Positions 1-11,965 are shown, numbered from the stretch's first letter. The stretch is DNA of 64,000 bases from Incurvaria masculella (GCA_946894095.1 OX335657.1:18104001-18168000); one strand, 5' to 3'. Notes: generated from the sequence alone by a model not told the origin. A program made the numbers and translations.

Positions 1-299
1 CGACATGCGTGCTTGAGACTGCTCCTGGGGCAGCAGAGAGATGCGGCAATCTAAAAAACACTATAGCTTTATGAAAATAAAATTTAAATGATGAAACAAA
101 ACTTTAACACTAACACTAAAACTAAAAACGAAAATTAATAACAATAATAAGATTCCAGTTCTATGCAAACTCACAATCCTGCATTAATTCCTACCTTATC
201 AAAGCTCACACACAAAACCTATGTACATACACATCCACACTCTTAATAGTTACATATTATATGTTACAAATATTCTAGTGCGCTACCAGTGCAAACTTA

Positions 300-613
300 A
301 AGTTTACTTTTGTGTTAGTATTATCGCAGCACTCCTCACCCACGTACGAGGTGAGCAGCGCGACGCCTCACAATTTCACATATAATAAATTTATTGGCAG
401 GTACTTGCTGAAAATCAGCACCTTGCAGTCAGCTCAACTCAGGTAGTACTGGCCGCTTAGGAATTATGCTGAGCTAGCACCTTTTGGTATACAATTACCT
501 CATTAGGATGCATTAAATGTATGATAGGTTATTTTTAAACATTTCTAAATTGTACCTAATTGTTGTTTTTGTTGCCAATAAAGAATTTGAATTTGAATTT
601 GAATTTGAATTAG
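300..613 (+). mobile_element. 3' end of a non-LTR retrotransposon
   Basis: The stretch ends with an AATAAA-like signal (CAATAAAG) running into about five copies of GAATTT at 581-612. A polyadenylation-like signal followed by a short tandem repeat is the usual 3' end of CR1/Jockey-type elements. No coding sequence is recognisable here; the coding part would lie toward or beyond the window start. The left limit is a guess. Confidence 0.45.
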
Positions 614-1039
614 CGTGCGCGCTGCTTCTCCCATTACAAGTGTTAATGACTGGGTGTTCTTAATGATATTAAAAGGTCTGAATAATGCTTTCTATACTTA
701 GTACCATGATCTCATACAACAATCTTAAATCGATATCAAAACTTATGGGACTGGCAGTGATATGTTAAAGGTGAGTAGGTATCTGGCCTTTCGTACAACT
801 ATGTCGCCTGTTGCGGTATTCCGGTATTCCGTCTTTCTTTACGTTTTTTAACTAATTATTACACGGTTTTACTACACAATTGGACATTTATGGAGCGCAT
901 TATTAGCCAGAAGCATACACGCATGACGACCGCGAGCAGCTGTCTGGCGACAAATTGTAAAGTCGCGGCGCATAGAACACCACTTTTGTTGCTCCATTTA
1001 TTTCGCGTGGAAGGGCCTGTCCTGACGTAGTAAAACATA
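614..1039. other. No gene seen
   Basis: AT-rich sequence with short random ORFs only. No splice-bounded GC-rich block and no repeat seen elsewhere in the window. Confidence 0.5.
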
Positions 1040-1225
1040 TGTCAATGGGGACTGGTCGCTTACTTTGTGAATGGCCGCAACATACAAGTTTTGGTTGGCG
1101 GTGGTTGCTCCAAAGCCAAGATAGTGATTGCCGGTGTACCACAGGGCTCCTTTCTGTCCCCAACACTTTTTATTTTGCAAATAAAATGATCTGCGGAATT
1201 TGGGCGACATTGATACATGCAACCA
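1040..1225 (+). pseudogene. Reverse transcriptase fragment of a Jockey/R1-like non-LTR element
   Basis: Translation from 1040 reads through the RT signature AGVPQGSFLSPTLF and stops at a TGA at 1187-1189. Shifting one base there continues with NDLRNLGDI, matching the usual INDL continuation of this motif in insect Jockey/R1-like elements. The fragment covers only the block just before the catalytic YADD, which is absent. It is therefore a short, frameshifted, 5'- and 3'-truncated relic. Clade assignment is from memory of motif style. Confidence 0.6.
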
Positions 1226-1259
1226 AGATTTAAAAACATCGAACACAGTTTAAATGTTC

Positions 1260-2190
1260 ATTTATTCATTTTTATTATTATATTTTTTACCTACCTACTT
1301 GTAGCTTTCTTCGTGCCGATGAATTATCTGATTAAATCTAATATTGACCAACATGTATGAAATTGAAATCGGTTTTTTTTCTTTAAAAAAGAAAAAGCTT
1401 CATAGATGTATCATTCCGGCTCTGAATAAGAATGCTTTCCCATTCCAGAAAAGATGGGAAATGGCCTGTCGGAAATGATTATAATTTCACTCCGTAATGG
1501 TTCAACTCCGGATGCTTATAATTTCCCTCTCTAATGGCTATAATGCCATTTTTTCGGATTCCGCCTCCACAACGATCTGGAATGAATATTATTATAGGAA
1601 TGATTATTTTAAGGAGCAGTCAGAATAGGAATAGGAGTAGATGTTACTTTTCAGATTACTGCGTTCGTTGAACATGTTTGAAAACTTATTTTCAAACAGG
1701 AGTAACTAAGACTGTAAGGCCGATGAGGAACGTTACCAGTAGTAACAAAAGTAGAGGAAGCGAGTTCTCGACGCATATCTGGGATTCGAACTCAAGAAAC
1801 TGCAGGCGCCGCCGTTAGTCAACGGCCTACATAGGACCCATTCAATGTAACTACCAAACTTGTCCTACTGAGCTCCGATATAGTTATTTTCTTCATTTCC
1901 ATTGCCAGTAGCCTCGCCGTCCGCCGCCGAGCAACCTTGTGCCTTTCTCATTTCGACAAAGCATTTCGTACTCTTCACGTTTTTACACAGCCTTTGCGAT
2001 TGCGTTCCGCCGGACACTTCATTGTTGTCGACGTTTGCTTGCTTGGTAAAAAGCAAAACGTGTTGGTTATCATTGTCAAAACGTGGCGTGGCCTCGATTC
2101 CGCGAACTAAATACTCAGGTACCTACCTAGTTGTTGTGTTCCGATACGGCGCAATTTTATTCCTTCATTTACTTTTGGATTGGTTTTATA
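1260..2190. other. No gene seen; unclassified A/T-rich sequence
   Basis: Contains a stretch at about 1436-1660 rich in GGAAT/ATTCC-type words that looks like a degenerate interspersed repeat, but no second copy was found in the window. ORFs here have no exon character. Confidence 0.4.
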
Positions 2191-2191
2191 C

Positions 2192-3105
2192 AGGACATCG
2201 ATGGCTAATCCCAGACCCACCGTCATAATGTTAGCCAAACTCAGCGCATTCCCGCAGGAATTAGGTGCCATGCCAGGACCTTCCCTTGAGGTGGCCCAAT
2301 CCGGCGGGACTAACTAATTTGCGGGCACGGTACAAAACCGTGATGTTGCGCTCTGGGACCTTCTTTGTTTTAAAGAAAATGACTGGCTCCGTGATGAGGA
2401 AGATGCAACATGTCCACAAAAAAGACAATGTGCATAGTGTATGATTTGGTAAGATATACAAAAATTTTAATTACAAAACGACTTATAGCTAAAAGTAAAC
2501 CACGACCGCTGTAGTCAAAAATCTATGAAAAACCTTATAAATCTTGATTAAATAAGCTATGTCTGATGACTAATCTTTTTAAGATGTTCTTACTTTATCA
2601 TTGCGTAATCCATCTCCAAAGTTATTGTATAAAACGCGCGAAAAATTCGAACTTTCGGACCTTTTAACTTAGAAACCAAACACAATTTTACAATGCCAAC
2701 GGTCATCAGACATATAGTTCAATCAAATATAGCTATTTTGAGCAAAATTTGGAATCTCTGACAAGAAATATGGGCGTGATCTTCTTTCCCCGTTTGTATG
2801 GGGAGTTGAGCGGGATGGCCCACCTTAATGAGCACGGCCATATTGAACTGAATGGAAAACACATACATTTTTTCATACGATTATATGTTCATCCAATTCG
2901 GTGGTACCAACCCTGCCGGGCTTACCCTACCACCTAGTGAGGGAAGGCGACCTACAATTTTCCATGGATTCCGAACTATGGAACAGCGCCCATTCGTAAC
3001 GAAATGCACTTAATAAACGCAGAAATAGAAATAAAATGGTTCATGAATGGGGCCAGTCATGGAACCCATGACCAAGGACGGCAAGTCCACACACCCCGGA
3101 GCGTA
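2192..3105 (-). mobile_element. SINE copy split by a MITE
   Basis: Flanking pieces 2192-2289 and 2829-3105 match the body of the window's abundant SINE in minus orientation (GGTGCCATGCCAGGACC, then the block with GGTACCAACC). The 2290-2824 MITE is inserted in the middle. The tRNA-like head region at 3060-3105 is degenerate. Confidence 0.7.
2290..2824 (+). mobile_element. TTAA-flanked MITE, family E copy 1
   Basis: Begins GGTGGCCCAATCCGGCGGG and ends GGGATGGCCCACC, giving an inverted repeat of about 14 bp, followed by TTAA at 2825-2828 (TTGA on the left). Related copies lie at 10786, 16638 and 55423. No coding capacity. TTAA targets and short TIRs suggest mobilisation by a piggyBac-type transposase, which is inference. 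Confidence 0.75.
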
Positions 3106-3175
3106 GTATTCTCATTGTCAATAGAGATCGGTTTCCTGTAACCTATTTCCAACCAAGCCAAGTTCAAATCCACAT

Positions 3176-3412
3176 CCTATTTTCTTCGCGGCCCCTCGAC
3201 GCCAGCTCCATACGCGGCGGGCGTCCGGTCGCCCGCATGGGAGCGCCTCGTGCGCGACCACAGGAACCGCGTCGTGGCCCGCGCCAGTGCTGGTGCCATA
3301 GTAAAACCACAATAGTACCGTTAACGGCCGTTCTCATCGGTGTTACTTCACCAATGTCTATAATGTTCTTATAATAATGTTCTTTGTGAGCAGTAGTAAT
3401 CAATCAATCACT
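3176..3412 (+). mobile_element. Possible non-LTR 3' end with TCAA tail
   Basis: A GC-rich block (3190-3300) followed by AT-rich sequence ending in short tandem CAAT/TCAA units at 3400-3411. In one plus frame the block reads WERLVRDHRNRVVARAS then a stop, resembling the last residues of non-LTR polyproteins. Only one weakly recognisable motif supports this; a host exon is an alternative. Confidence 0.3.
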
Positions 3413-3495
3413 GTAAACTAGTTTGTAAGTATCAATGGAAAAAAAATACAATGACCAACCTGTCGGCTCTTCTTCGCCGAAAATGACGAATCCGA

Positions 3496-3663
3496 GGCTG
3501 AGATAAATAGTCGTAACAGAAAATAAGACTAACCGAAAGTAGTACTTTGTGACGTCACTTTGACACATTTTGTATGGACGAAATCTCAAAGTAATGCAAA
3601 ATGACGTCACAAAGTACTACTTTTCGTTAGTCTTAGTTTCTGTTACGACTATTTATCTCAGCC
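3496..3663. mobile_element. Palindromic MITE, family G copy 1
   Basis: 168-bp element whose two arms of about 65 bp (starting GGCTGAGATAAATAGTCG) are near-perfect reverse complements. It is flanked by CGA on both sides, a 3-bp target duplication. Other copies at 23072, 23211 and 44278. Three-base duplications are typical of PIF/Harbinger-type MITEs. Confidence 0.8.
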
Positions 3664-3664
3664 C

Positions 3665-5390
3665 GAGTGTGTAAAATACATCCAATGGAGGAAATAAAGA
3701 AACCGAACCTGAAACTGAAGCTATGGGTTGCGCAGGTGGCGCCAACGCGTGTCGGGATCCAGATCAAAGTGGTTTTCTCCATGGAGGTGAAGAAATTACA
3801 GGAGAACGGATGGAAGTAAAAAAGTGTTGACACCACAATTGTGCCACGGGAGGCGTGACAGACGGATTCGGCTCTCGGATACATCATAACGAATAAAGAA
3901 TGACGTAACGACCATCTGATTTATTAAAAAATAGTTCTCATCTTAATAAGTTTACCTACCAATTTTGTAGATCCCTTATCTCCGCTATCATCACTACGTT
4001 ACAAATGTGTGCAACGATATAATTCTTCACCTCCGTGGTTTTCTCTCGAATAGACTTTCGATCGGCTGCTGTCAGCGCTCACCCAATCGCGACACTTCAC
4101 GCAAAGCATTACACTTATCCACACGGCCGACATTGCAGGGGCTCCAAAAGGACACACGCAAAGACTGCTGGGGGAAGCACCGATTCGAGAAACTACTGAC
4201 GTTCTATTGTGTTATCGTCACATTGTGTGAAAAGGCCTTATCTAAACCAAACATCTACGTTATCTCCATATTATTGTAGAGTTTGTATGGATGTCAAAAA
4301 GAGCCCCCTTGCGTCCTCTTGTTGAATACGTTGGAGCGAAACTGTATGCACTAGAATCTATCGATTTTATTTATAAATAGCAAGGCAACACCAACGAACC
4401 CAGTGACTTCTTTGCGAGAATGGCGATAAATCATAACTTACAAATTGAGATGATATGGCTATTTTCGGCACAATTACGTCATTTATTATTACTCGTAGTT
4501 GACCAATTGAAGTTAAAATTAAACTTTTATTACAGTTTTTTTTTATAATTTACTAAGTTATGAACATTTATACAAACTGTGAAAATTTATGTAATATGTA
4601 TGTTGAATGTAACCATGGGTTCGGTTGCAGCCTAACAGTATATCCATAAAGTAGTTTTTATTGAGAGCGCTCTTTCTTTAATTCAATGTCCTTACTTCGC
4701 GTTAGATCCTACATACATATACCTTTCCTTGTAATAAGCGACGCACTTGCTAATTACGAAAAAGTGTATTAACCTCACTGTAAAGATGTTGCTGCGGTAT
4801 CGTCTACGCAATTCGAATCGTGTCGTTTCACTTGTATTTACTAGGTTTTAAAAGTATTGTGAGGCAACCTAGAATAACCTTAGAATACTGAGGATATATT
4901 TAAGTAAACACAAACAGATGATGAGGGCGCTTGCTTACGCAGTAGATAGAGTACGTATACCAAAATTTGTATGTATGTACGCGCCCTGCACACAACTGTC
5001 AACTCTAAACTTTTGTCTGCCTGTATACAGGCACATAGTACATTTTAACAGCGCAGGGTAACGTACTATTTTGGTCTTGCTATGCCAATGAAGGTGAGGA
5101 ATGGCCCACGGCCACGAGATGGTTCCGTGCAGTTCCGACGGAAGCCCGCGTGTGCCCGTGTGCGCACGTGCGGACAATAGTAATAATGTCTTATTTATAT
5201 TCTTTTGTTTTCGCCAGTTTTGTAATGAGTGAGCATGACCTCACAGAGTTCAGACTGATCATAAGAACCCTTTTTGCCATATCATGTTGCTTAAGATTGC
5301 TTATACGTTAAATATTGTTTCTGACCATTAAGGCGGGACTTGGAGCCAAAACTACGGTTCTCGGTTGTTTTATGTTAGTAGACACGGATG
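3665..5390. other. No gene seen
   Basis: AT-rich. The segment 4622-4760 is a diverged single copy of the arm that forms the inverted repeat at 6193-6625. A GC-richer patch near 5100-5170 has no splice-bounded ORF. Nothing else recognised. Confidence 0.45.
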
Positions 5391-5394
5391 ACTC

Positions 5395-5735
5395 ACACAC
5401 ACCGTCATGATATTACCCCAACATACTGCATTCTCGAAGGAATTAGGTGCCATGCCGCTTGATTAGCACGGCTACATTGGGCGGGCTGAATGGAGATCAC
5501 GGATTTTTTTATCCACCATCGCTTTATCTGTTGCAATGGTAAAAACCCGAACGCGCTTAATGGCAGGGTTAAGCCCATCCGTGTAGAAAAGGGGACCTAC
5601 ATTCCGAACCATGGAACAGCTCCCATTTTTGACGAAATGCACTTATCCAACTCAGAAAGAGGAAGAAATGATGCATGAACGGGCCATGATTTGAACCCAT
5701 GCATGCCCTCTGGCATGGCCCCTTAGCTGCGATCC
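5395..5735 (-). mobile_element. SINE, tRNA-headed family, degenerate copy
   Basis: Minus-strand match to the SINE body (AATTAGGTGCCATGCC, CGGCTACATTG, GACCTACA, CGAACCATGGA) with the expected order of blocks. Small internal rearrangement around 5480-5560; the head at 5690-5735 is decayed. Confidence 0.65.
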
Positions 5736-5739
5736 CTAA

Positions 5740-6190
5740 GTGTTAGATTATTGCAGAGGTTGCCATCATGCATGTTGTTTTCGGACCTCTGGCATTGAGG
5801 TCGGACTTGTAGCGTCATGTGGTTAGTTGTAATGGTTGGAAAATATTCGTTGCCTATGATAAGTAAGCAGCGAGCAATGCGGTAGGCAGCTTAACTTTTG
5901 CTGACAGGACGTGAGCACGTGAGTCCTTGAAAAGCAGACCGGTGTGTCTAGTTTGTCGGACTGGCAGGCATCTCCGGTGCTTGCTTTGGTCGGCATGAAG
6001 AACCATAGCTAGAAGCGTTCCGGTATACCCAGCGGCGGGGAGCGCACAGGACCTTTGGTAACCAGGCTCTCTCCCATAAACAGGGAGTCACAAATCTTTA
6101 GCAGCTTCGGCTTTGGAAATGTATATCTTGTGCTACTGAAGGGTAATCTGATTTGACTATGATAAAACCTATCACAGTCAAATCTTTAAT
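5740..6190. other. No gene seen
   Basis: Mixed-composition sequence with no recognised repeat or exon. Confidence 0.4.
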
Positions 6191-6192
6191 CT

Positions 6193-6625
6193 AAGGAATG
6201 TGACATGTATGTATGTATAATCAACCGTGAAGCAAGGACACATTAATTGAAGAAAGAGCCCAGTAAAAAGAACTACTTTACGAATATACTGCAAGGCTGG
6301 ACCCGAGCCAGCAAAACATACCATTGGTATTGCGTCTACCAATTTCGCCACCTGCTGTATACCCATAATTTGGAATTCTCCTACAGTCCCTCTTTCCGTA
6401 ATGAATGCCTCCTACTAACACAGTGTTTAAGATTATACCTACATACATTGATTTAACGCTTCATCTGCGTTGCGGATCACCAAAATCGTATTTGGCATCA
6501 GACGTGTTTAGGTCCAGCCTTGCAGTATATTCGTAAAGTAGGTAGTTCTTTTTACTGGGCTCTTTCTTCAATTAATGTGTCCTTGCTTCACGGTCGATTA
6601 TACATACATACATGTCACATTCCTT
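6193..6625. repeat. Long inverted repeat (arms of about 111-115 bp)
   Basis: Left arm 6193-6303 and right arm 6511-6625 are near-perfect reverse complements (AAGGAATGTGACATGTATG ... GGCTGGACC against GGTCCAGCC ... CATTCCTT), with a 207-bp loop. A diverged single arm occurs at 4622-4760, so the arm itself is an interspersed repeat. It could be a fold-back MITE or two insertions in opposite orientation. Confidence 0.75.
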
Positions 6626-6838
6626 GGAATAAGCGACGTACCTGCTTAGTGCGAAAAAGTATATTTACTTAAATCTCTAATCTTTCTAAAAATACTGTTG
6701 TTCTATTAAAAGTTCTATTAAAAAACGAAAGGTGTGGGGTCCTTATGTAACAGTTGCTCTTTCAAACACATATTTTTAATCGTGAGTTATCTTTTTGCAT
6801 GTGCATGTGCAAAACACTACAATTTCACAAAATCGCAC

Positions 6839-7309
6839 GACAAAGGTACTAGCCAAATCGCAAAGTTAGACGAGGCACCCCAAGTTAACTAACTAAGTCT
6901 GACGATTATAAGTGTCATTCTTACAATATATGATTCCTTGTCTAGGAATCGACCTATTTTCGTTAATGTATGTTTCCTTTTTCTATACAAAATACATTGC
7001 GGAAACGGAAACCATTTCCGAACTTTTTTGACTAAATGTAGAAATCTAAAAGCAAATGGAATTTTTTGTTTATGCATATATGCTGTTTTTGCTTATATCT
7101 AGAAATCGAATTACTTTCAGATTTCTAATGAGAAAAATCAACTTTTTTATTTTTATTATTATTTAAATAAATGATGGAATAAAAAAATATTAACAATCCA
7201 TTATCAGTCTGGAGTTCTATTTGGATTTGCTGAAGCGTTTCACTACATATTATTACATTTGTTATAAAGTGCATTTGTATGGCGCGAGTAGTTGGCTAGT
7301 CCTAGCGCC
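6839..7309 (-). mobile_element. 471-bp TTAA MITE, family F copy 1
   Basis: Same length as the copies at 27380, 29925 and 34014 and strongly similar along its length. TTAA follows at 7310-7313; the outermost bases of the left end are mutated. The 62-codon ORF inside, also seen in copy 2, is incidental. Confidence 0.8.
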
Positions 7310-7740
7310 TTAAGGTAGAAAGAAAAAATATTTATGTGCCCTTTTACTCCAATGACAACGTCCACATGATAGAAAAAGATGTAACCCTTTATAGGGCAGA
7401 ATATTTGTTTTGTTGTATTTAATTTTTTTATGGTCTTAGGATGGTTTTAGGGGTGCACAAAGACTGGAATTACTGTAATATTCACTAGTTGATGTCTATG
7501 GGTTTGCCTATAGGGGTGGTTCCATATGAAACCGAGAACATTTAAAATGTTTTGTGGTTCGGTCCTGATGATGATGGAATTGGTTAGTGGTTGGTACGGA
7601 ATGATTTGGATGTGTGTCCATGACATCGCTGTGAAAGTGTCCACTTGCTGCCAATATCAGTGATATGACGTTCAAAGGGTCTAACTAATATTTTAAAACT
7701 ATAATTTTTATAGTTTGAAACTAATATTTAAAAAAACACA
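7310..7740. other. No gene seen
   Basis: AT-rich with no recognised repeat or exon. Confidence 0.4.
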
Positions 7741-7747
7741 AATAGTA

Positions 7748-7930
7748 TTATGAATGAATGAATGAATAAATTCTTTATTGTGCATAAACAAAAATACAAT
7801 TGCAAAGAAAACATACAGCAAAACAACAATACTGCACAAAGGCGGACTTATCACTCAGCGTGATTTCTTCCAGTCAACCCTTGGGGTGATAAGGAAAGGC
7901 AATAGAAATATCTGTAGGTAGGTGACACAC
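7748..7930 (-). mobile_element. 3' end of a non-LTR retrotransposon
   Basis: On the minus strand the sequence ends CACAATAAAGAATTTATTC and then four ATTC-type units (7748-7766 on plus). Polyadenylation-like signal plus tetranucleotide tail indicates a retrotransposed 3' end; no coding part remains. Confidence 0.5.
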
Positions 7931-8930
7931 TAGAATTTGAAAAAAAAAAAAATAACTTCATAAACATACATATACCATAATATATAGTATTACATATTTA
8001 TTTGTAATTAAAAATATTATAGTAACATTTTAAAGGCAACTTTTTCATCAGATGTATATGACATTTAAATTATCATTGAGTTATAATCAAATATGCTTTC
8101 CATATTTTTTAAATATGTATGTACAACGGAACCCACATTCTACTGTGCAGAATCGTATTATTTTACAGGATATAGAAAATATTGGAACCTTCCATTGCAC
8201 GATTCGAAAAACAAAAAAAATATGTAACCTCCGAATGAATACACTAACTACAACAACATGTGTTGATGAAGTATGATAAATATTTTTGAATTTTGATTTT
8301 AATTTACATCACGAAGAAACGGTATTGCTTGATATATCATGAATACTTACTAACCTTAATAAATAAGGCGTTTACACCGGGGAATGTATAATAACAGGAC
8401 CCGTGAGAAAGCTTCATAGAAAACTAGCACAAATTAACAAAGGCTTTCTCCGTTACAAACGAATAATACAATATGAGTGCGTGCGTAGCAGGTGAATGCA
8501 CTTTGCACTTTATGTTGTTGCCCCGAAGACGCAGCCTTTGTGCGGTGAAGCCCCAGCCACGTGGCTGCATCCCAAAACATCTCTTCTATCTGATTTGATT
8601 AGAATTATTTGAATGATTTATTGCATATAGAAGAAATTACAAAGTTCAGGGTACTATTTAAATAAAATGTAGAAAAATATTCCCGTGAAGGACGAACTAT
8701 GCACATTCCAATGTGTACGGTACCCTCGCACTTGTTTTTTTTTTCAGTTCACTTTTGTCATGAGTAAATATTGAATAGTAATTTTCTTATTTCGTAACTT
8801 TTTGTAACTCGATTATTTCGGTTACCTACTTATCATAAAAATTACTCAGACTTTTTTCCGACAGTGTATTTTTATCTAATATTCTGTGTGAATCAGTATT
8901 ATTTAGTTTTCTATTTCGGCATTCTCAGTT
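7931..8930. other. No gene seen
   Basis: AT-rich. A GC-richer patch at about 8515-8575 has no supported ORF. Confidence 0.4.
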
Positions 8931-8932
8931 AC

Positions 8933-9172
8933 TACAGGGGGTCGCCTTAATAAAGTCCAAAAAGCATAAGGTCCAAAACCCAGAACACCCAAAAGTATGT
9001 ATTTTTCGTGGGTATTATAAAATTCATATACACTTACATAACCTAACCTAACCTAACCTAATTGAAAATATCCGAATTAATAAGTGGTTTACCTACTACT
9101 GTGTTTTACTTGTCCATACCGTCCGGGTTTTGGACTTTGTGCTTTTTGGACTTTATGATGCGTCCCCACTAC
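8933..9172. mobile_element. MITE-like inverted repeat element
   Basis: The word AAAGTCCAAAAAGCATAAGG near 8957 is repeated in inverse at 9128-9160, giving terminal inverted repeats of about 45 bp around a 130-bp centre that holds four CCTAA units. It directly abuts the 244-bp MITE at 9174. Only one copy in the window. Confidence 0.55.
9041..9061 (-). repeat. Interstitial insect telomere-type repeat (TTAGG)4
   Basis: Four consecutive CCTAA units. TTAGG is the telomeric repeat of most insects. Four units inside a MITE-like element are too few to imply a telomere and may be chance. Confidence 0.6.
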
Positions 9173-9173
9173 A

Positions 9174-9417
9174 GGGGGTCCATTCAGAGTAAGAGTGAGT
9201 TCGAATTCGCCACTAAATATCAACTCACTTTTTTAAATAGTTACTGTTTCCACACTTCTAGAACATCATTACAGTTAGGTAAAAATCTGGTTTGTCCCGT
9301 AAATACGTTGGAAGTATAAATAACGGTTCCGTTATTTAAATAACAATATATTTCCCAGCAATTTTTAGGTTAACTCACTCCCGAACTCGAACTCACTCTT
9401 GCTCTGAATGGACCCCC
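9174..9417. mobile_element. 244-bp MITE, family H copy 1
   Basis: Starts GGGGGTCCATTCAGAGTAAG and ends with its inverse (CTGAATGGACCCCC); the inverted repeats extend about 36 bp with a few mismatches. Identical in length to copies at 12226 and 39912. No ORF of interest. Confidence 0.8.
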
Positions 9418-9439
9418 AGGAATATCGAAAAACGGTAAC

Positions 9440-10060
9440 CTCCCATACCTGGGACCTGCCAACCGTAACATAGGGATCTGGATTCAAATCCTCACCCCGT
9501 TCATACACCACTTTATTTCTCTTTCTGAGTTGGATAAGTGCATTTCGCTACGACTGCGAGCTGCTCCATGGTTAGGAATCCATGAAAAAAAAACGGCCAA
9601 GTGCGAGTCGGACTTGCACACGAAGGGTTCCGTACCATCGTACGAAATTTAACACAACCAATCACGTTTATGGGACCCCTCTTTAATTTAAAATACATAC
9701 TCTGTGAAAATTTCAGCTGCCTACCTATTACGGTTCATGAGATACAGCCCTGTGACAGACGGACGGACGGACAGCGGAGGCTTAGTAATAGAGTTTCGTT
9801 TTCACCCTTTGGGTACGGAACCCTAAAAACTGTAGGTCCCCATTACCTACAGGCGGTAGAATTGAAGCCCGCCCTACCATCGCATTGGATGAAAAGATAG
9901 TCGAAGGAGCAATAAAAAAAATTGTCCTTGTTTTCCATCTAGTTCAATGTAGCCGTGCTCTTAAAGGGAAGGTCCTGTCATAGCATCGAATTCCTTCGGG
10001 AACGTGATGCATTGGGATATTATCATAACGGTACATGTGTGGCATTAGCCATCCATGTCA
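9440..10060 (+). mobile_element. SINE copy interrupted by an interspersed repeat
   Basis: tRNA-headed SINE in plus orientation with B-box-like GATTCAAATCC near 9481. It is interrupted after AATCCATG at about 9583 and resumes at AACTGTAGG near 9829. It runs to the tail block (CCATCCATGTCA) near 10060, where a second tail begins. Confidence 0.7.
9588..9829 (+). mobile_element. Family A interspersed repeat nested in SINE
   Basis: Reads CGGCCAAGTGCGAGTCGG ... GGTACGGAACCC with an internal CGGA microsatellite. Both ends are hairpin-forming. It splits the surrounding SINE exactly between AATCCATG and AAACTGTAGG, so it is younger than that SINE copy. Confidence 0.75.
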
Positions 10061-10168
10061 TTGTCCTGGCATGGCACCTAATTCCTTCGGGAATGTGGTG
10101 TATTAGGCTCATATCATAACGGTAGTTATGTGGTATTTGCCATCCATGTCAGGTTGCATAAAAAAATG
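10060..10168 (+). mobile_element. Second SINE 3' tail in tandem
   Basis: Repeats the last part of the SINE (TCCTGGCATGGCACC ... CCATCCATGTCAGG) and ends with an A-run, directly after the tail of the preceding copy. Confidence 0.65.
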
Positions 10169-10169
10169 T

Positions 10170-10780
10170 CAGATACATAGCATAAAAAAAATACAAATGC
10201 AAGAAAGTCTCTCGACAAGGTATGAAGCCAGCAGCGAGTCAGCTTTGCGTCTTTAGAGCACAAACTTTATCATTAGGCCTAATACATGTGTCAATTTTGT
10301 AGTGATAATTGTTGTAGAAATTATCATTTATTTAGGTGATAGCTATTGCCCGTGGTTTGCTAATATTTCGGTCGAGTTCAATATTTTCCTTTCTCGAATC
10401 AAAGATTCCTGATTCCTGAGCACGGAATTCCAAGAATACTCCTTAAGGACTATGCCCAAATCATCTGATATAAGCGCAATATTGTGTGCCATAACTCACA
10501 CATCATTTTAGTTAATAGGTATTTACTTTTTTCAGATAACAAATTAGTGAAAATATCGCTTATCTAATGAATCTCATTAGTGAGTTTAGATTTATTTTTT
10601 ATTATTAGCCCAACACAAATCATGAAAATTACATAGAAATGGATAGAACTTCGACCATCGTTGGTTCAATGCGAAGCCACCATTCGGAATTATAACACTT
10701 ACCTATCATATTAACTCACCTAGTAAATTAGGACCTACAGTTTTACGTGTCATAAAAAACCACAAACCACGTGTATTATT
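10170..10780. other. No gene seen
   Basis: AT-rich sequence without recognised repeats or exons. Confidence 0.4.
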
Positions 10781-10785
10781 TTTAA

Positions 10786-11291
10786 GGTGGTCCAACCCGG
10801 CGGGACTAACACATTCGCGGGCACGGTACAAAACCGTGGTTGCGCTCTGGGACCTTCTCTGTTTCAAAGAAAAATACAGGCTCCGTGATGAGGAAGATGC
10901 AACATGTCCACAAAATAGACAATGTGCATAGTGTATGATTTGATAAGATTTACGAAAATTTTGATTTCATTACGACTTATAGCAAAAAGTAAACCACGAC
11001 CGGTGTAGTGAAAAATCTAACAAACACCAAATAATCTTGATTAAATAAGCTATGTCTGATGATTAATGTTTTTAATTAATCCACCTCTAAAGTTATTGAA
11101 TAAAACGCGCGAAAAATTCGAACTTTCGGATCTTATAACTTAGAAAACAAACACAATTTTACAATGCCAACGGTCATCAGACATCTAGTTCGACGAAATA
11201 AAGCAATTTTGAGCAAATTTAGGGATCTCTGACAATAAATATGGGCATGATCTTCTTTCTACGTTTGTATGGGGAGTTGAGCGGGAAGGCC
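10786..11291 (+). mobile_element. TTAA MITE, family E copy 2 (right end damaged)
   Basis: TTAA at 10782-10785 then GGTGGTCCAACCCGGCGGG; body matches copies 1, 3 and 4. The right terminal repeat is degraded and lacks TTAA. Confidence 0.7.
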
Positions 11292-11591
11292 AACCCGGAA
11301 CCAAAACAACACAATCTGATTGTGTACTAATTACTAAATCATTACATACTTCTAATCTATGTACATCATAAAGATACATAACGAGGAAGATAAAATAAAT
11401 AATCTTTAAAATAAATTCGCATATTCGGTATTATAAAATTGTTTATTAGTTTTACATCGTTTCGTCGTGTTAACACTACGACGAAGAGCTCAGCAAATTC
11501 GTAAAATAGAAGCATGAACCAATTGAAGAGTTCCTTATGTAACTGTCTCCAACAGGAGGATGTACTGAACACATTTTTGTAGCTGCAATTG

Positions 11592-11962
11592 TATTTTTTT
11601 TTATGTGACGACATGGATGGCTAATACCACAAGTTCTGTCATGGTATTAGCCCAACACACCACATGGGAACTAGGTGCCATGCCAGGACCTTCCTTATAT
11701 TGCACGGCTACATTGAACTGGATGGAAAACACGGACAATTTTCATTGCCGCTTCGACCATCGTTCATCCAATGCGATGGTACCAACCCGGGCGGGATAAA
11801 CCCTACCACCTAGTAAGTAAGGAAGGGAACCTACAGCTTAACGTGGAATCTGAACCACGGCCAGTCTCTCGAATGGTCACCCATCCAAGACCAGACCGGA
11901 CCCAGCGTTGCTTAACTTCGGAGAGCGATCGCCGAAATGTCGCGCCACTGGGCCACTGAGGC
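11592..11962 (-). mobile_element. SINE with 5S rRNA-like head
   Basis: On the minus strand the head (about 11875-11962) contains GAAGTTAAGCAACG and GGATGGGTGACC, the box A and box C regions of the 5S rRNA internal promoter, in 5S order and spacing. Upstream of that is a CCAGTGGCGCG word. The remainder is the SINE body shared with the tRNA-headed copies, ending in a T-run on plus (A-tail) at 11594-11600. Confidence 0.8.
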
Positions 11963-11965
11963 TGA

